A stretch of DNA of 64,000 bases from Hesseltinella vesiculosa (lineage: Eukaryota; Mucoromycota; Mucoromycetes; Mucorales; Cunninghamellaceae), in NCBI GenBank assembly GCA_002104935.1, contig MCGT01000030.1:62001-126000 (forward strand), given 5' to 3'. Shown here piece after piece: positions 35,111-47,257 of the stretch (the stretch's first letter is position 1; each line of letters begins with the position of its first letter). The position numbers and the translations under genes are program-made. The notes beneath the pieces are model-generated. The model was not told the DNA's origin. It saw only the letters and a list, made by a program, of their open reading frames with translations, and made no database searches.

Positions 35111-35558
35111 CAGGTGCCTTTGTAAGAATACGAGAATCGAAGTGGTTGTTTTATATAATGATTTGAAAATTAGATCCGGAAGAAGAAATAATCATAACAG
35201 AGTCCTCTGACTGTGACTAATAAATGTCGTGTTTCAGGCTATGTGAGGGCGGTTGATTGGCTTCGAGTTCACAGCCTTTTCTTTTTTTCTTTGGCCGGTT
35301 TTTGACCTCTTGGTTGGAAATCTTTGTCACTCCGGGCTTACAGTAAATGATACTTGCTTAGGCTACATTGATTTTTTTTTTTTAAAAAAATAAAAAAGAA
35401 ATCCCGCACGGTGCGAGATTATGGAGCTCTCATTGTCTATGCATTCATTTGTGTAGGTGGTGTCGGTGAAGTAGGTCGGTCACTCCGAGGTGCCTTGGCT
35501 CTTCTCACAATGTGCAACGAATGCAAAAATAAATACTGAGTTTTACTATGGGTGCGTA
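35111..35558. other. Intergenic DNA between the F-box gene and ORC1
   Basis: No gene recognised. It includes the 3' untranslated region of ORC1 (right side) and a T12-A7 junction at about 35372-35390. Confidence 0.3.
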
Positions 35559-37727
35559 CTATGACACTAAGCGGCCGAGGACACGATCGGCTTTGCATGC
35601 CATGATGACGTCTTCTTCAGAGAAGTTGAGGGTAACACGCATGCTGAGATCCAAACGGCCATCTTCGATTAAGATTGCACGGGACTGTCCCAGAGATTCA
35701 CATATGCGCATCAAGTCGCTTGTGGTGGGAGGATCAAGATGGTGCCATTTACAGGTTTGCAGATGGTGCTGAGCAACATCACCAAACTCGATATCGGCAA
35801 TGCCCAATTGTCGGATACGCTGCATAACGCTGATCAGGAACACCTTTTGATGCAGAGAGCAAGCCTGGATAAAGGCTACGGACGGCGACGAGAACATTTC
35901 CTTGATGGCCTGATTCACAACAGCGATGGTAACTGAGCCTTGCTTGCTTTCCACGATTTCCACGGCGCGACGGCAGATATCCAGGGCTCGACGTGCATCG
36001 CCTGACACAGCACTGACCTTGCGTGCGGCAAATTCGACAGCATCCGCCTCAAACGTCTCGATCCCCTTGAGTCGGGACTCGACGATCTCGTTCAGTTGTA
36101 GATGAGTGTAGGCTTGGAAATTGACGCGAGTCAAGCCTATGCGGCTGGAGATCTTGTTTTGCAACATGCGTTCCGGCAGATCCATGGTGTTGGCGATAGC
36201 AACGACGATCAACTTGGAGTATGCGCGATTGGGCCATTCGAAAAAGTTGTACATGACAGACTGATTCTTTGTTACTAGCAAATCCAATTCATCCATAAGC
36301 ACCAGCCTACATAAAGCCACGAAAAAAAAAATGAGACTGCCGCATATGATTTTTCTCTCGCATCTTGAGAGTTTTTGGATGCAGGGACGTACGTTGTTCT
36401 GCCTGATTCATCAGGGTTGCTGAAATTTTGATCCAGGAGGTCCAATGCATGTCTTGATGTTACTCGTTTCTTGCGGTCCTGGCTATTTTGACGGTCAATG
36501 CATTCCCATAGGATGCTGTACGCTTGTGCTGGGTCGGTCAGTTTCATTCCGTTGATTTCCACAAAGTCAAAGGGTGGTAATTCCTACGTAGAAAAAAAAA
36601 ATGAGGATCTAGACCTCTAGTTTCCTACTCCCTTTGATCCGCGTGTAAGTCCTTACATTTTCTTCTGACCGATGTTGCATGCCACGGATGACTTCCAGCA
36701 CAGTTGCTGTCTTGCCTGTGCCAGGTACGCCAGATATATCTAAATGAAACGTCCAAGAATACAAAAAAGAATGAAAAGCGTGAGCTTCGCTTGGCGCCAC
36801 AAACATTCGTTGATGAGAAGGCAGCTTACACACACAGGTCCCCGTCCCTTCGATCAGCGCACTTTCGAGGTAGCTAGATATTTCTTCGAATTCTTCTTCA
36901 CGGCAAGGCAGAGAGTCAGGCACAGCAGATACGTGCAGCCGCTCACGAGCAAGTTCGTAAGCAGTTAATGTAGCATCTGAGCGAGTCACTTTTCGTAGTG
37001 ATGTCGTCGACCTTTGATTCACTCTATTGAAAAATGAGGGATCAGGTTCCTGACGTTTTTGTGTCTTCCAACAGTTTTACCTCTGTACAGATCGTTTCGA
37101 CGCAGCAGCCATTTTGCGTTTGGTGATAGTTTGTGGCTTTTTGATGGCACTTTTGGATCGAGCTGTGGTGGATCGTTTCTTGTTCAATGTTGCTAACAGA
37201 CGAGACTTGGGCTGTGAAACAGGTGGCTCGAAATGATCAGAGTCAGAGTCTGCATCAGAGGATGAATCGCTCGTGCTGATATCAGCATCGCTGTCGTCGT
37301 CACTGCCTTTTGATTGGCGTCGTTTTGCTTTCAAGCTGGTATCTTTGTTTTTCTTTTGTGTCTTGGGGATGGGATTTTTCTTGTCCGATTCGCCATAATT
37401 CACTGTAGTTCTTGTACGTTTGCCTTTAATAATGTTGGCTCGTTCCACCTTGTCTGATCGATCTTTTTGTCTTGTGTTCTGCCGAGGAGCCTTTTCAGAT
37501 CGTCCATTTTGCGATTTCTTCTGTTGGGGGATCTCCAAATGATCAGACTCAGAATCGGAATTGGACGATGAGTCGCTTATCAACTTGGAATCACTGTTTG
37601 TTGTTTGGCGTCGTTTGCTGGGGCCAGGTTGCTTTTTGTTTGATTCATCGTAATTAACAGAGGATCTTGAACGTTTACCTCTAACAATGTTGGCTCGCTC
37701 CACTCTGTCAGAATTATTATTCTTCAT
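35559..37727 (-). CDS. ORC1: Origin recognition complex subunit 1 (AAA+ ATPase), no BAH domain visible
   Basis: The AAA+ core is clear. Walker A is [18 protein letters not shown] (about 36735-36690), followed by [20 protein letters not shown]. Walker B is [15 protein letters not shown] (36300) and sensor 1 is [15 protein letters not shown]. The block [20 protein letters not shown] and [16 protein letters not shown] are Orc1/Cdc6 features, followed by a winged-helix end (LGRLVS, stop TAG). Orc1 binds ATP and origins within ORC to load Mcm2-7. The N-terminal exon (37727-37077) is about 216 disordered basic and acidic residues. It contains a duplicated motif, D[R/K]VERANI[V/I][R/K]GKR followed by [S/T]VNY.ES. 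Orc1 usually starts with a BAH domain; none is present in this model. Either it was lost or an upstream exon is unrecognised. Five introns. Confidence 0.88.
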
Positions 37728-37844
37728 TTTGCACTGTTGATCAAAACTGTGAGGACAAAAACGAGAAAGAAAAAAAAAAATAAAAAATGGACCAGACGGA
37801 GTGCAGTTAAATTCTGCGCGACGTTGACTTGTTGCCTGCCATTG

Positions 37845-37974
37845 CAGCTCGTTAGCAGTCTGTCAAAGAAATATGCAATTTAAATTATACTCATTGCAGA
37901 GCGCATTACGCATGCTGAACGACACAATACACACGCTGAGGGAGTACCTCACTGTGCAATATTGGGCTGGAGCC
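37845..37974 (+). repeat. Dispersed repeat R2, copy 2
   Basis: This is the plus-strand partner of the 29154-29284 copy; see that entry for landmarks. It lies about 120 bases upstream of the ORC1 start codon and runs directly into the Cys-rich open frame that follows. Confidence 0.75.
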
Positions 37975-38040
37975 TTTTTTTGTGGCAAAAGGGGAGTAAA
38001 AAACAACACTTTTTCCTCTTTTTTTTTTTTTTTTTTTTTC

Positions 38041-38406
38041 GAGGCTACCAGCTATGACAATCACGAACATGTGGCCTACGCTTGTCACAAATGCAATGAA
38101 ACTGGATTTACTCGAAAGCAGTACCTTTGCCGACGTTATCAAAACGCGGAAAACTATGGCTTGGTGATTGCTTCCAGTAGAAAAGTTCGATTGCCTCCAG
38201 GAGCGACTCTTGTTGAAAAAGAATTAGCCGACTGTGTCATGTATGGATGCCCTTGCTGCACTTCTGTTTTTGATACCTTGAATGCCTTTGGCGAACTGAA
38301 AAGAATCACAGAAGCTTGCAACAGTGTTGAAAAAAGGCACATCAAAGGCTTCGTCTCGCATTCTTACAGATGTTGGGATAGATGTCGAAATAAAGAGTGT
38401 TTGTAA
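38041..38406 (+). CDS. Cys-rich hypothetical fragment
   Basis: The open frame from the T20 run at about 38020 to the TAA at 38404-38406 encodes about 120 residues with regular composition and Cys pairs: ACHKCNETGF, YLCRRY, MYGCPCCTSVFD, YRCWDRCRNKECL. It could be a zinc-binding domain. No start codon follows the T run; an ATG further up (37873) lies inside repeat R2. I do not recognise the family. Its position next to R2 suggests a piece of a mobile element or a truncated host gene. Confidence 0.4.
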   Translation, partial: EATSYDNHEHVAYACHKCNETGFTRKQYLCRRYQNAENYGLVIASSRKVRLPPGATLVEKELADCVMYGCPCCTSVFDTLNAFGELKRITEACNSVEKRHIKGFVSHSYRCWDRCRNKECL

Positions 38407-39033
38407 AGAACTATCCGTTTATAATATATTTATCGTATAAAACCCACGGTAAGCTTTTCAACCATACGCTCGTGTTGGCTGCCCCGTCTGCCTACACAAT
38501 GCAAAAAAAAAAAGTTCCTGGATGACATGATTCTGGTACCCATAATATCACTGTCCAGCAGCCACCCACATCGAAATCATAATCCAAGAAGTTATGAGAG
38601 CACCTACTGGTAATGATTCGTCATTACACCTAAGAGACGAGCAGAAAACTTCTGCCTGCTGAAAAGTTCTGCTGGTTGGTAAATGATCACCGAAGGCTCT
38701 GAATGGCAGTGGCAAGCTCTCCATCAAACGAGAAGATTCCTTGAGAAGGGGGACGGTGGCCATGAAAGCACGAGTCACCCCCTAATGGTAGTTTTCCCAT
38801 GGTCCGTCCCCCACACTTTTCTTCGGGGTTACATGCAAAGCGGGCCAGGGTGAGCAAAATCCTCGTTTTTTTATTCTTCAAGCGGGACACTTTTTTTTTA
38901 TTTTTTTTTTTCTTCTTAAACTTTTTTCCTTTATTGTCGCTTCACGTAAGGATCAAAGAAGCAAATCAACAGGGGATGGGCGCCATCGTCTTTGGTCACT
39001 CATTTTTCATTATTATTCACTCGGTCTTTAGTC
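38407..39033. other. Intergenic DNA and CLU1 promoter
   Basis: No supported gene. A frame on the minus strand (38548-38778) has no recognisable features. The right 150 bases are the T-rich CLU1 leader, with an in-line run of T9 and T11. Confidence 0.35.
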
Positions 39034-42000
39034 ATGGCCGACCGCGATCAAAAAGAAACCGTGGTGGATCAGCCACTTGACCAAGTCCCTGAAGAAGGTA
39101 AGGTTTGACATGCTTCACCTGGGAACTCACCTTGGAGTTGTGTTCCTTATAGCACCTGTTGAAGAACCCTATCAACTGACTATCAAGCTGCCTGCTTCTG
39201 GTAAACTCAATGAAATCAAGATCCTGGTAATGTCCATTGCATGTTTTTTTTTTTTAAGAAAATGTCTGAACTTGTTGGGGTTCGGTTCGTAGGTCAGCGC
39301 CAGAGAATCCATTCAAGACATCAAGCAATCCATCATGGAATCGCCTGAAACTTGCGTCCACTCTTGCTTCTATCTGAAATTCAATGGCAAGCGCATCAAC
39401 GACTTTTTGGAATTGGGCGAAGTAGAGAACATTACCACCGACAGTGAATTGGAACTCGTCGAAGGTATGACCTTTTGGATAAAAATAGGAGGGAAACTCT
39501 AAAAAGAAGGTGTATTTCTCTATGTTTGATTAGATGCTTACACGGAAAAGGATGTGCGTCTGCATGTCAACCGTCTTCGTGATTTGCTCGGTGGTCCTTA
39601 CAAACCCAACGCAAGCGCCATTGGCATTGACACTGCCTTGTCCTACTTGACCGCTGTCACCGGTGAAATCGGTAAGAGAAAATGGGTCCTGAACTTTAAA
39701 TCTCTAACCTCTTCTTGGATTTAGATGAAGAAATCACTGCCGAAGGTGAAAAGAAGCTCGAAGATTTGTTTTCAGACGAACCTGTCCCCGAACATGCCTT
39801 CACCGGTGTGGATGTCAATGCCAAATCCAAATTGTCCGACTTTGTACCCAAGGCTTTTAACCGCACCCCTCCCCAGTGTCTCAAGAGCTTGGCATTGTCC
39901 GGCTGGAACCCTGTGACCCACGCTCGCCGTTTAAACGGTGACCTTTTGTACCTGACAGTTGTCACCTTGGAAAACGAGACCTTGTGCATCACGGCCACCT
40001 CGCATGGATTCTACGTCAACCAGTCCACTCTGACCGAATTCAACCCTCGCGGCCGCGGCAAACATGCTCACTCGCTGATCCGCCTGTTGCAACTCGTATC
40101 GCCTCTCTTCGCAAAGAACTTTGCGCTGGCCCAAGACTTCATCACCCAACACCACATGCTTGAGGTCTTGCCCATCAACACCTACTTCCCTGAACAGCCT
40201 TGGGCTGTCAAGCCCGAAGTGCCCACCTATGACGCCACTCGCCCTGCTGAAACGTTGCTCAACTTTGGCCCTGATGCTGCCGAAGCTTCGCGTGACTGGA
40301 ATGACGAACTGCAATCGCACCGTGAATTGCCTCGCACCAACCTACAGGAACGTGTCTTCCGTGAACGCTTGATTGCCAAGGTGCAGTCGGAATTCACTGA
40401 AGCTGCTGTGCGTGGTGCCATGGCTGTCGTCCAAGGCTCGATCACTCCCCTCAATCCTTTGGAAACCGAAGACGCCCACATGTTTGTCTACAACAACATC
40501 TTCTTCAGCAAGGCCAACGACGGTCGAGGCACCATGGAAGCCGTCGGCGGCGATGCTGCCGCCCATGTCGCTACCAACAAGGACCTCGAAGGTGTCAAGA
40601 TTGTCAATAGCGTCGACCCCGAAGGCCTTTCCACTTTGGGCAGCGTCATTGTCGACTACAAGGGCGTGCGCGTGGTAGCTCAAAGCATTGTGCCTGGTAT
40701 CTTCCGCCGCCAAGACGAAAACGCCATTGTGTATGGTTCCGTTGACAACGGCGATACCGTTGCTGCCGACAAGACCTTCCACGACCTGATTGGCGAGCAG
40801 CTGGCCAAATCGCTCCACTTGGCCGAGCACCCTGTCAAGGATGGTCAAGACCACACCGTGAGCTTGCACACATCGCTCGAAACCAAGGGCTTGCTTGGTG
40901 CCGATGGCCGCCGCTACTTACTGGACCTCTACCGTCTGAACCCCGTGGACATCGAATTCCAAGAAGCCGAGTGCCAGACCAAGGATGGCAAGCCCACCTA
41001 CCCCCATCAAATGACCCTGCTCCGTCCAGAGTTGGTCAGCCTTTACTGGGAACACAAGTTCAGACAATGGGTCAAGGCCAAGACCGAAGCGATCAAAGCT
41101 GAACGCGCTGAAGAAAAGAAAAACAGCACCGACGCCGCTCCTGATGCTGACAAGGAAACCAAGGAAGGCGAGGCCCAAGACGAGGAGGACGAGGACGATA
41201 TTAAGATCGATGTCAACGAGTTCGAATTGACCTTCAACCCAGACGTGTTCGCTAGCCAGGCCAGTGGAGCTAGCAAGGACGAAGTCGAAGCTCAAGAGCA
41301 AGTGGTGCGTGACGCTTCCAAGTTCTTGAACGATGAAATCATTCCCAGTCTTGTCCTGGACTTTGCCTCGTACGCCATTTCTCCTTTGGATGGCGATGCC
41401 CTTACCAAGGCTATGCACCGCCGCGGTATCAACATGCGCTACCTTGGTAAGCTTGCTGACCTCGTGTCCCTGAGCCAGGACAAGCGTATCCAACATATCT
41501 ACGACCTGGCTGTCCAAGAAATGGTTGTGCGTGCCAGCAAACGTTTGCTACGCAAGTACCTGGCCTCTTGCACCTTGGAAGAATCACGCAGCTGCATCGC
41601 CCACTACTTCAACTGTTTGCTTGGCGAAGGCGTCAACAACAAGCCCTTACCTGTCGTGCCTTTTGGCAAGTCGCGCAATGACTTTGAATGGACTCACCTG
41701 ACGCCTGCCTCGCTCTCGAAGAAATTGCAAGAGCAAGTCCTGTTGTGGTTCCGCTTTGCCCTGACGGATAATGCCGTTGCTCAGCTCAAGTCACTTCCCA
41801 CGCTGCGTGAAATCTGTCTGCGTGTGGGCATCCAAATCGAAGCCATCGACTACCGATTCCATGCCTTTACCGATGACGAAGTCAAGGCCAACGCCGACGA
41901 AGACGCCCGACTGGAATCTTTGCGAGCCAAGAACCAAAAACCTACTTCACGCAAGAATAAGAAGCAGCAGCAAGCCCTCGACGCCCTCCTGGCCTTGCCT

Positions 42001-43321
42001 CCTCGTCGCAAGACCACCTTTATCCCCGAAGACATTCTCAACGTCATGCCTACTGTGAAGCAGGCTGCCCCTCGAGTAAGTGTGTTATGAGCGATGGAAG
42101 AATGAGTAGCTTACGTTTTTTCTCCTTTTTTTTTCAGAGTGTCTTTGCTGAAGAAACGTTTGAAGCTGGCAAGATGAGCTTGGCTCAAGGTCACCGTCAA
42201 CTAGGCTTGGAACTGCTTCTGGAGTCCTTGACATTGCACGAACAAACCTACGGCTACTTGCACCCCGAAACCAGCAAGTGCTACGCTACTCTGGCCATGA
42301 TTTATCACCACAGTGAAGACCGCGAAGCTGCATTGGACCTGCAACGAAAGGCTGTTATTGCCTCTGAACGTACCCTCGGTGTGGATCACCCTGAGACTGT
42401 TCACCACTACGTAAGTTAATGGAGGATGTAAACCCATCATGGCTGACGCTCACAGCTGCTTTCTTTATTTAGTTGAACCTTGGTTTGTTTGAACATGCTG
42501 CTGGTCGCACCAAATTGGCCCTGCGATACATCCGCCATGCCCTTTACTACTGGGATCTATTGTTTGGTCCTGGCCATCCTGACTCTGCCACTGCTGATGT
42601 AAGTGATATTGTTTACTGTTGCCTTTTAGTATATTAACCTTCGGCCCTTTCGTATTATTTATTTATCAATGAACACTAGAACAATGCTGGCGTGATGCTC
42701 CAATCATTACGCGATTACCCCAACAGCACCAAATTCTTTGAGCGTGCCTGTGCCACACAAGAAGCCATCTTGGGCAAAGACCATGTCATCACAGCCACTG
42801 GCTACCGTGTACTTGCAAAGGCCTATACCTTGGAAAGCGATTTCAACAAAGCTTTGGCTGCCGAACGTATCGCCTATGGTGTATTTGAAAAAAAGGTAAC
42901 GCCAGAGCGAGAGCTCCGCAGGATCAAAAAAAAAAAAAAAAGCTGGGTGCTAACCTTTCTCTGCCTTTTTCTCAGCTTGGCGAAGATGACCCTCGCACCA
43001 AGGAAAGCAGCATGTGGCTCAAAGAGTTGACTGCCAACGCTACCGCCACGGTAAGTTGTTTCTCTGAACGAGAATGCACTTGGGATCCTCGAAAATACTA
43101 ACTTTAGTTTTTTCCCCTAGGCTCAACGCGCACGCATTCAACAGCAGCAACCTACGCTTATGCCTACCAATGCCCAGGCCGTGTCTAGTACTCCTGCTCC
43201 TGCTCGGGAAATACCTAAAGGCGAACTGCCCATTGACCAAGTGATGCAATTCATTAATGGCGACTCGGGTGCCAAGGGTTCCAAGAAAGCTGGCAAACGT
43301 TCGGGCAACAAGCGCCGTTAA
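39034..43321 (+). CDS. CLU1: Clustered mitochondria protein Clu1 (eIF3-associated Tif31 homologue)
   Basis: Ten exons total 3690 bases, 1229 residues (39034-39097, 39153-39226, 39293-39464, 39534-39671, 39725-42075, 42138-42410, 42473-42598, 42680-42895, 42976-43050, 43121-43321). Architecture: an N-terminal ubiquitin-like CLU-N domain (YQLTIKLPASGKLNEIKILV); the central Clu domain with PRTNLQERVFRERLIAKVQS; a Lys/Glu/Asp-rich linker (about 41110-41220); and TPR repeats (YGYLHPETSKCYATLAMIYH, LYYWDLLFGPGHPDSA, NNAGVMLQSLRDYPNSTKFF). The tail is basic (GKRSGNKRR). Clu proteins bind mRNAs of nuclear-encoded mitochondrial proteins and keep mitochondria spread through the cytoplasm; yeast Clu1 co-purifies with eIF3. 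Length and order match the family. The third-to-last intron has GTAACG and an A15 run. Confidence 0.93.
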
Positions 43322-43549
43322 ATCCAACTTCTCCCTCGCCCATCTCCACTTCTCCTTTTGTCCACTCGTTTTCATGTAATAGCTTATCCCCATGTTGTAT
43401 CTTTTTTGTATGTAGATTTCCTTGTTTTGTTACGTATTGCGCATGTTTGAAATTAAAAACAATTTCGCCTCCTTCAGCCGTCAGAAAAAAAATGGAAAGG
43501 AAAAAGTCATAAAAAAAAGTAAGATATGTAACTTTTTAATAGAGCTGAC

Positions 43550-43990
43550 ATGACACAATTACAAATCAAGCAAGAAACGGCGACTTGCAGAAGATGAAGT
43601 GAAGAAAATGGGCACCGGAACAAACACCACCATTTTGTAGCATTTTTGCTGAGCATGATGAATGAATTGGACAAATTCAAATCAATGAAAGGGGCTCGCT
43701 TGGTGATGGACATCGTTCCCATCCATGGCAATGAAAAAATTGAAGCGCTCATCAAGGAAAAAGGCTATAACTGCGTCTATCTACCTCCTTACTCCCCTGA
43801 GCTAAATCCAATTGAACAGTTTTGGGCACTTTTGAAAAACTTGGTCAAGAGAGACAAGCTCTTGGACAATGAAACTTTAACGCAAAGAATTACCGAAGCA
43901 TGCCTCCAGGTTACAAAGAGGGACCTTGCTGGTTTCATTGGCCATTCTGCACGTCGCATCGACGATTGCCTCAACAAACTCCTTTTGTAG
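43550..43990 (+). pseudogene. Tc1-like DDE transposase fragment, frameshifted and 5' truncated
   Basis: The C-terminal half of a DDE-superfamily endonuclease is readable. Landmarks are VMDIVPIHGNEKIEALIKEK, YLPPYSPELNPIEQFWALLK (the N-P-x-E block with the third catalytic acidic residue) and DLAGFIGHSARRIDDCLNKL, ending TAG at 43988-43990. The preceding stretch KKMGTGTNTT is in another frame; the switch lies at about 43625 in ACACCACCATTTT, so one base has been gained or lost. The rest of the N-terminus (DNA-binding domain and first catalytic Asp) is absent. It follows the CLU1 3' end by 230 bases. Confidence 0.8.
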
Positions 43991-44079
43991 TTTTATCAAT
44001 AAAAAAATGAATAAATAGCTCTTCAAGGTTAATTCTTCAAGATGGTGGGCTCAATGGTTGATGAATCAGGAGGTACTTG

Positions 44080-44330
44080 CGGAGGCTGAATATGGCCATG
44101 GGTTTTTCTTCATTTTGAAAAAAAATAAATCAAGTGCTGCACAGCACTTTTGGGTGGTCAGAACGACCTTAAATTTTGCAAGGGAACGCAAATGCATGAA
44201 TGATGATGGTGCTGAAAAAATCAAGTCAATTGGTGAAGGTCGCCCAGCCAACTTTCGATCTGTTTTATTTTGACACTTCCGATTCCCCAGCTTAAAAAAA
44301 TGAAAAATCAGTCATTTTCGCCAGGGATAG
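44080..44330 (-). repeat. Dispersed repeat R1, copy 2 (short form, inverted)
   Basis: Read on the minus strand it carries the R1 landmarks in order: CCTGGCGAAAATG, TTTTTCATTTTTTTAAGCTG, AAAGTTGGCTGGG, CACCATCATCATTCATGCAT, AAAAGTGCTGTGCA, GCCATATTCAGCCTCCGC. It starts 90 bases after the transposase fragment's stop codon, so this R1 copy and the transposase may be parts of one decayed element. Confidence 0.7.
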
Positions 44331-45290
44331 ATAGATAGCAACCACCATTTCTATGCACTGCATTCATATTTCCTTTGATTTTTGCTATATCCTAGGACGT
44401 TGAAAAAACAGATCGATCGTGCTTTATTTTATTATTAATCCAGATCCATGTCCGCTACACTATTGCTCAAGCCAAACTGCCAAGTAGATGTTGAACGTGC
44501 TGCAACTGAACATCTGCATACATCAGCTACCCACCACCACCCACCAAGTAAAAGAAATAGGTTTATTTTGTGACATCTTAAAGATGATGTCTGTTCGTTT
44601 ATTTTAATACAGGCTATTCAAGTTGTTGTGTGGTACGTGTGTGCATATGATGCGAGTGTCTGCCATGGTAAAAGGAAGGCGCCAAGAGATAGCAATGCCA
44701 TTGGGGTCGGAGGAGAGGTATTACGTGAGGGGTTGGTGATTTTGATTTGCTGCAAGCAGCTGAGGGCAAGTTATTATGCCATGCGATTTTGAATGATGTT
44801 CTTTTTTTTTTTTTTTTCTTTTTTTTTTCTTTTTTTTTTTCTTTTTTTTTTCTTTTATCGCATATTTTTTGGAGGATTGCGCTTTTTGGAGGATTGTGCA
44901 GTTGTTCGAGTTTGAGTCATCCTCGGTCAAAATTCAAGATAATTGCATAGTCATTGTTCAGCGAAGAGCCAACCGCTTGTCACAGATTTGTTCGCGTTCC
45001 CCATCCAGATGAAGTTCGAATGCGCGTACAAACGCTTTCTTGTCCTGGGTTCTTTAAGTCGAATCGTGGCCATTTTTTACCAGACAGAGCACCACTGCAA
45101 TCATACACACACACTACCACGCCAGGCAAAATTCCAAAAGCCGCTTGTATCGCCATGTAACTTGAATAAAATCTTGATGTATTAAAAAAAAAGTGAGCAT
45201 CAACCGCCTTGCATCAATTTGTATCCCATCAACGTAACCTTATTTATCGCGGCAGCCAGAGGATTTACTTGAGCCAGAGACGTGCTTCGA
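44331..45290. other. Gene-free stretch with a T-rich minisatellite
   Basis: No gene supported. From about 44800 to 44857 the sequence is T9-15 blocks each ended by one C, a minisatellite of about ten-base units. The flanks have no credible open frame. Confidence 0.45.
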
Positions 45291-45329
45291 TTATGCCATC
45301 ATAAAAGTGTGTTGCCATTTACTTTCCGC

Positions 45330-47010
45330 TAATGAGATGTCAACTGTTCCACCACACTAAAAAAAACCATCTCCGAGGTTTTGTTTGAAAAAGACCCACA
45401 GGCCCAACCAGGTATTGCCAGAGGTGTGTTTTGATAGATGTTGTCAGGTAGAGAGTGCTCCAAAAGTAGACCCCTACCATGAAAATAAAAAGTGTCAGTG
45501 CTTAAGAAGATGGCTTCTATAGTGTAGCTCCCTTTCACAAACATGCTTACTTGCGCCCAAAGATGCCAATGGTTTCTTCCCTTGCCTTGCCTCGTGTATG
45601 ACGACCGGTTCAATAATGCCACCATACAAATTACCACCAACGAGAGTGTAAAGTGCCTTCATAATCGAGTATTCAGAGATGATAGCCAATTCCACCAAAG
45701 TCTTGTGCTCCCAAGAGAGTACTATGCTTGCCAGAGGTTTACAGCACCAACATCCACCAACAACCCAACGCGTTGCTTCCCACAAAGTTCCCTTTTGTTC
45801 ATGCATTGTGCTTGACCATTGACGACGTTGTAACCAAAAAAATGAAAAATCCAACCCAAAGGGGACAATGGCGTGCTGTGAGAGTGACCTAGCAGCCATG
45901 TTTCCCAAAAAAAAAAAAAAATGCTTCCCACTATAAAAAAAGAGGTGTAAGCTTCAGCCTATTTCCTTGCCCAGTCATGCAACCAAAACTTACCATATCA
46001 CCAAAATGCGACCAACGCTTGCTTGATAACATTGCTCCACCATGACTGATTTGTGTTGAGAGTGACAAAGAGAAACGTCTTGAACGTTGACAATCATGTG
46101 TAATGGTACTGGCATGACTCAAATGGACTAAGAGTCAAAGGTAGTTGGCCAGCAATATCGAGAGTCTGACCTTACTGCTTGACAAGGCAGAGGATGTGAC
46201 ATCTTCACGTACCAGACACGTTGCTGATCTGTCATTGATTTGACCAGGTACACTGGTGCATCTCTCGCCCATCCATTGATTTCAGGGCATTAGCCACCAT
46301 TGCCTGTGGCAAAAAAAAAAAAAAAAAGACCATAGCTTGATTGATATGTTGACCAAAGGGTAACTTGAAGCCAGTCATGCCAAGGGGTGCAGCCTTGACA
46401 GGCCCATAGATCAAAACGAGAGGGCCATCACAGGTACTTCAGCGCATGGCCAATAGTAGACGATCTTGGTAAATACGTACGCGCTAGCCATAGGTATAAA
46501 CGACCAAGGCTTGGCTTGGCTTGTACCATCACGATACAACACCACCTGTGTTGACATAGTTGACTTGATACCAGAGCCGCCTGTCTTGGTGGGCGGTAGT
46601 TTGGGCTCAGAGTTGCGAGGTTGGAGGTCAGGGCTTGTTTAAGATGACTGCCAGTAGGGTGCTATGACGACAGTTGGGCTTCCACTGTCCCCAGGATCCC
46701 GGCGGGTAGTGTCACCAGCAACTGAACTTTTTTTTTTGATAGCACGGAGCAACAATACCCGTACATTCCCTCATGATCCCAAAGCCTAGAGGCAAAAAGA
46801 AGCCATGCCACATAGCCCAGTATATGCCAATGATTTGACCGTTTAGAGTCAAAGCAAAGACGCCGTGCTAGAGGAGGCCTGGCCAACCACCAAGTTTCCT
46901 GTCTCTCGCGAAAAAAAAAAAAAAAAAGGTCAATGCATCTGATCAGCAAAGCATTTCAGCGTTTTTTTTTTTCCAGCTCTGACGTACCATTCAGTCCAAA
47001 ACATGAAAAA
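45330..47010 (-). pseudogene. Decayed multi-exon gene, probably a membrane protein
   Basis: The minus strand shows scattered coding-like islands but no intact gene. From 47004 an ATG gives MFWTEW and a GTACGTC donor. The next island (about 46895-46740) reads KLGGWPGLL, then a TAG, then HGVFALTLNGQIIGIYWAMW and HGFFLPLGFGIMREC in the same frame. Hydrophobic islands recur near 45600 (SEYSIMKALYTLVGGNLYGG) and 45440 (GVYFWSTLYLTTSIKTHLWQ). A/T runs of intron type separate them. I cannot name the family. The in-frame stop and the lack of joinable exons argue for a pseudogene; an unrecognised exon structure is the alternative. Confidence 0.35.
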
Positions 47011-47257
47011 AGGTATTGTTGCTTTGACGTGTGCGTTTTCTTTGCATGCTTTTCTTTGCATGCGTTTTTTTTTTTTTTTCGTTCTTTCGTTGCTTTTGGT
47101 GAACGCTGCCCTGTGGGACCCCATTGGGAACAGGGGAAGCGTCGTCATAGCATTGCCTACCAACAAGTCATCCAAGCGCCGGAGAAGACAACCAGCCAGA
47201 GTTTGGAGCCAGAGCCAGACCAAGACAGGACACCAGAAAGACCAGCGAGTGGTGGCC

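Noticed and set aside
40227..41517. Several antisense frames across CLU1
   Set aside because: They are shadows of a strongly coding exon with biased codon use; the sense strand encodes a complete conserved protein.
46662..46740. GDSGSP string suggesting a trypsin-like serine protease
   Set aside because: The string is isolated; no His or Asp motif regions are found and the neighbouring islands are hydrophobic membrane-like segments.
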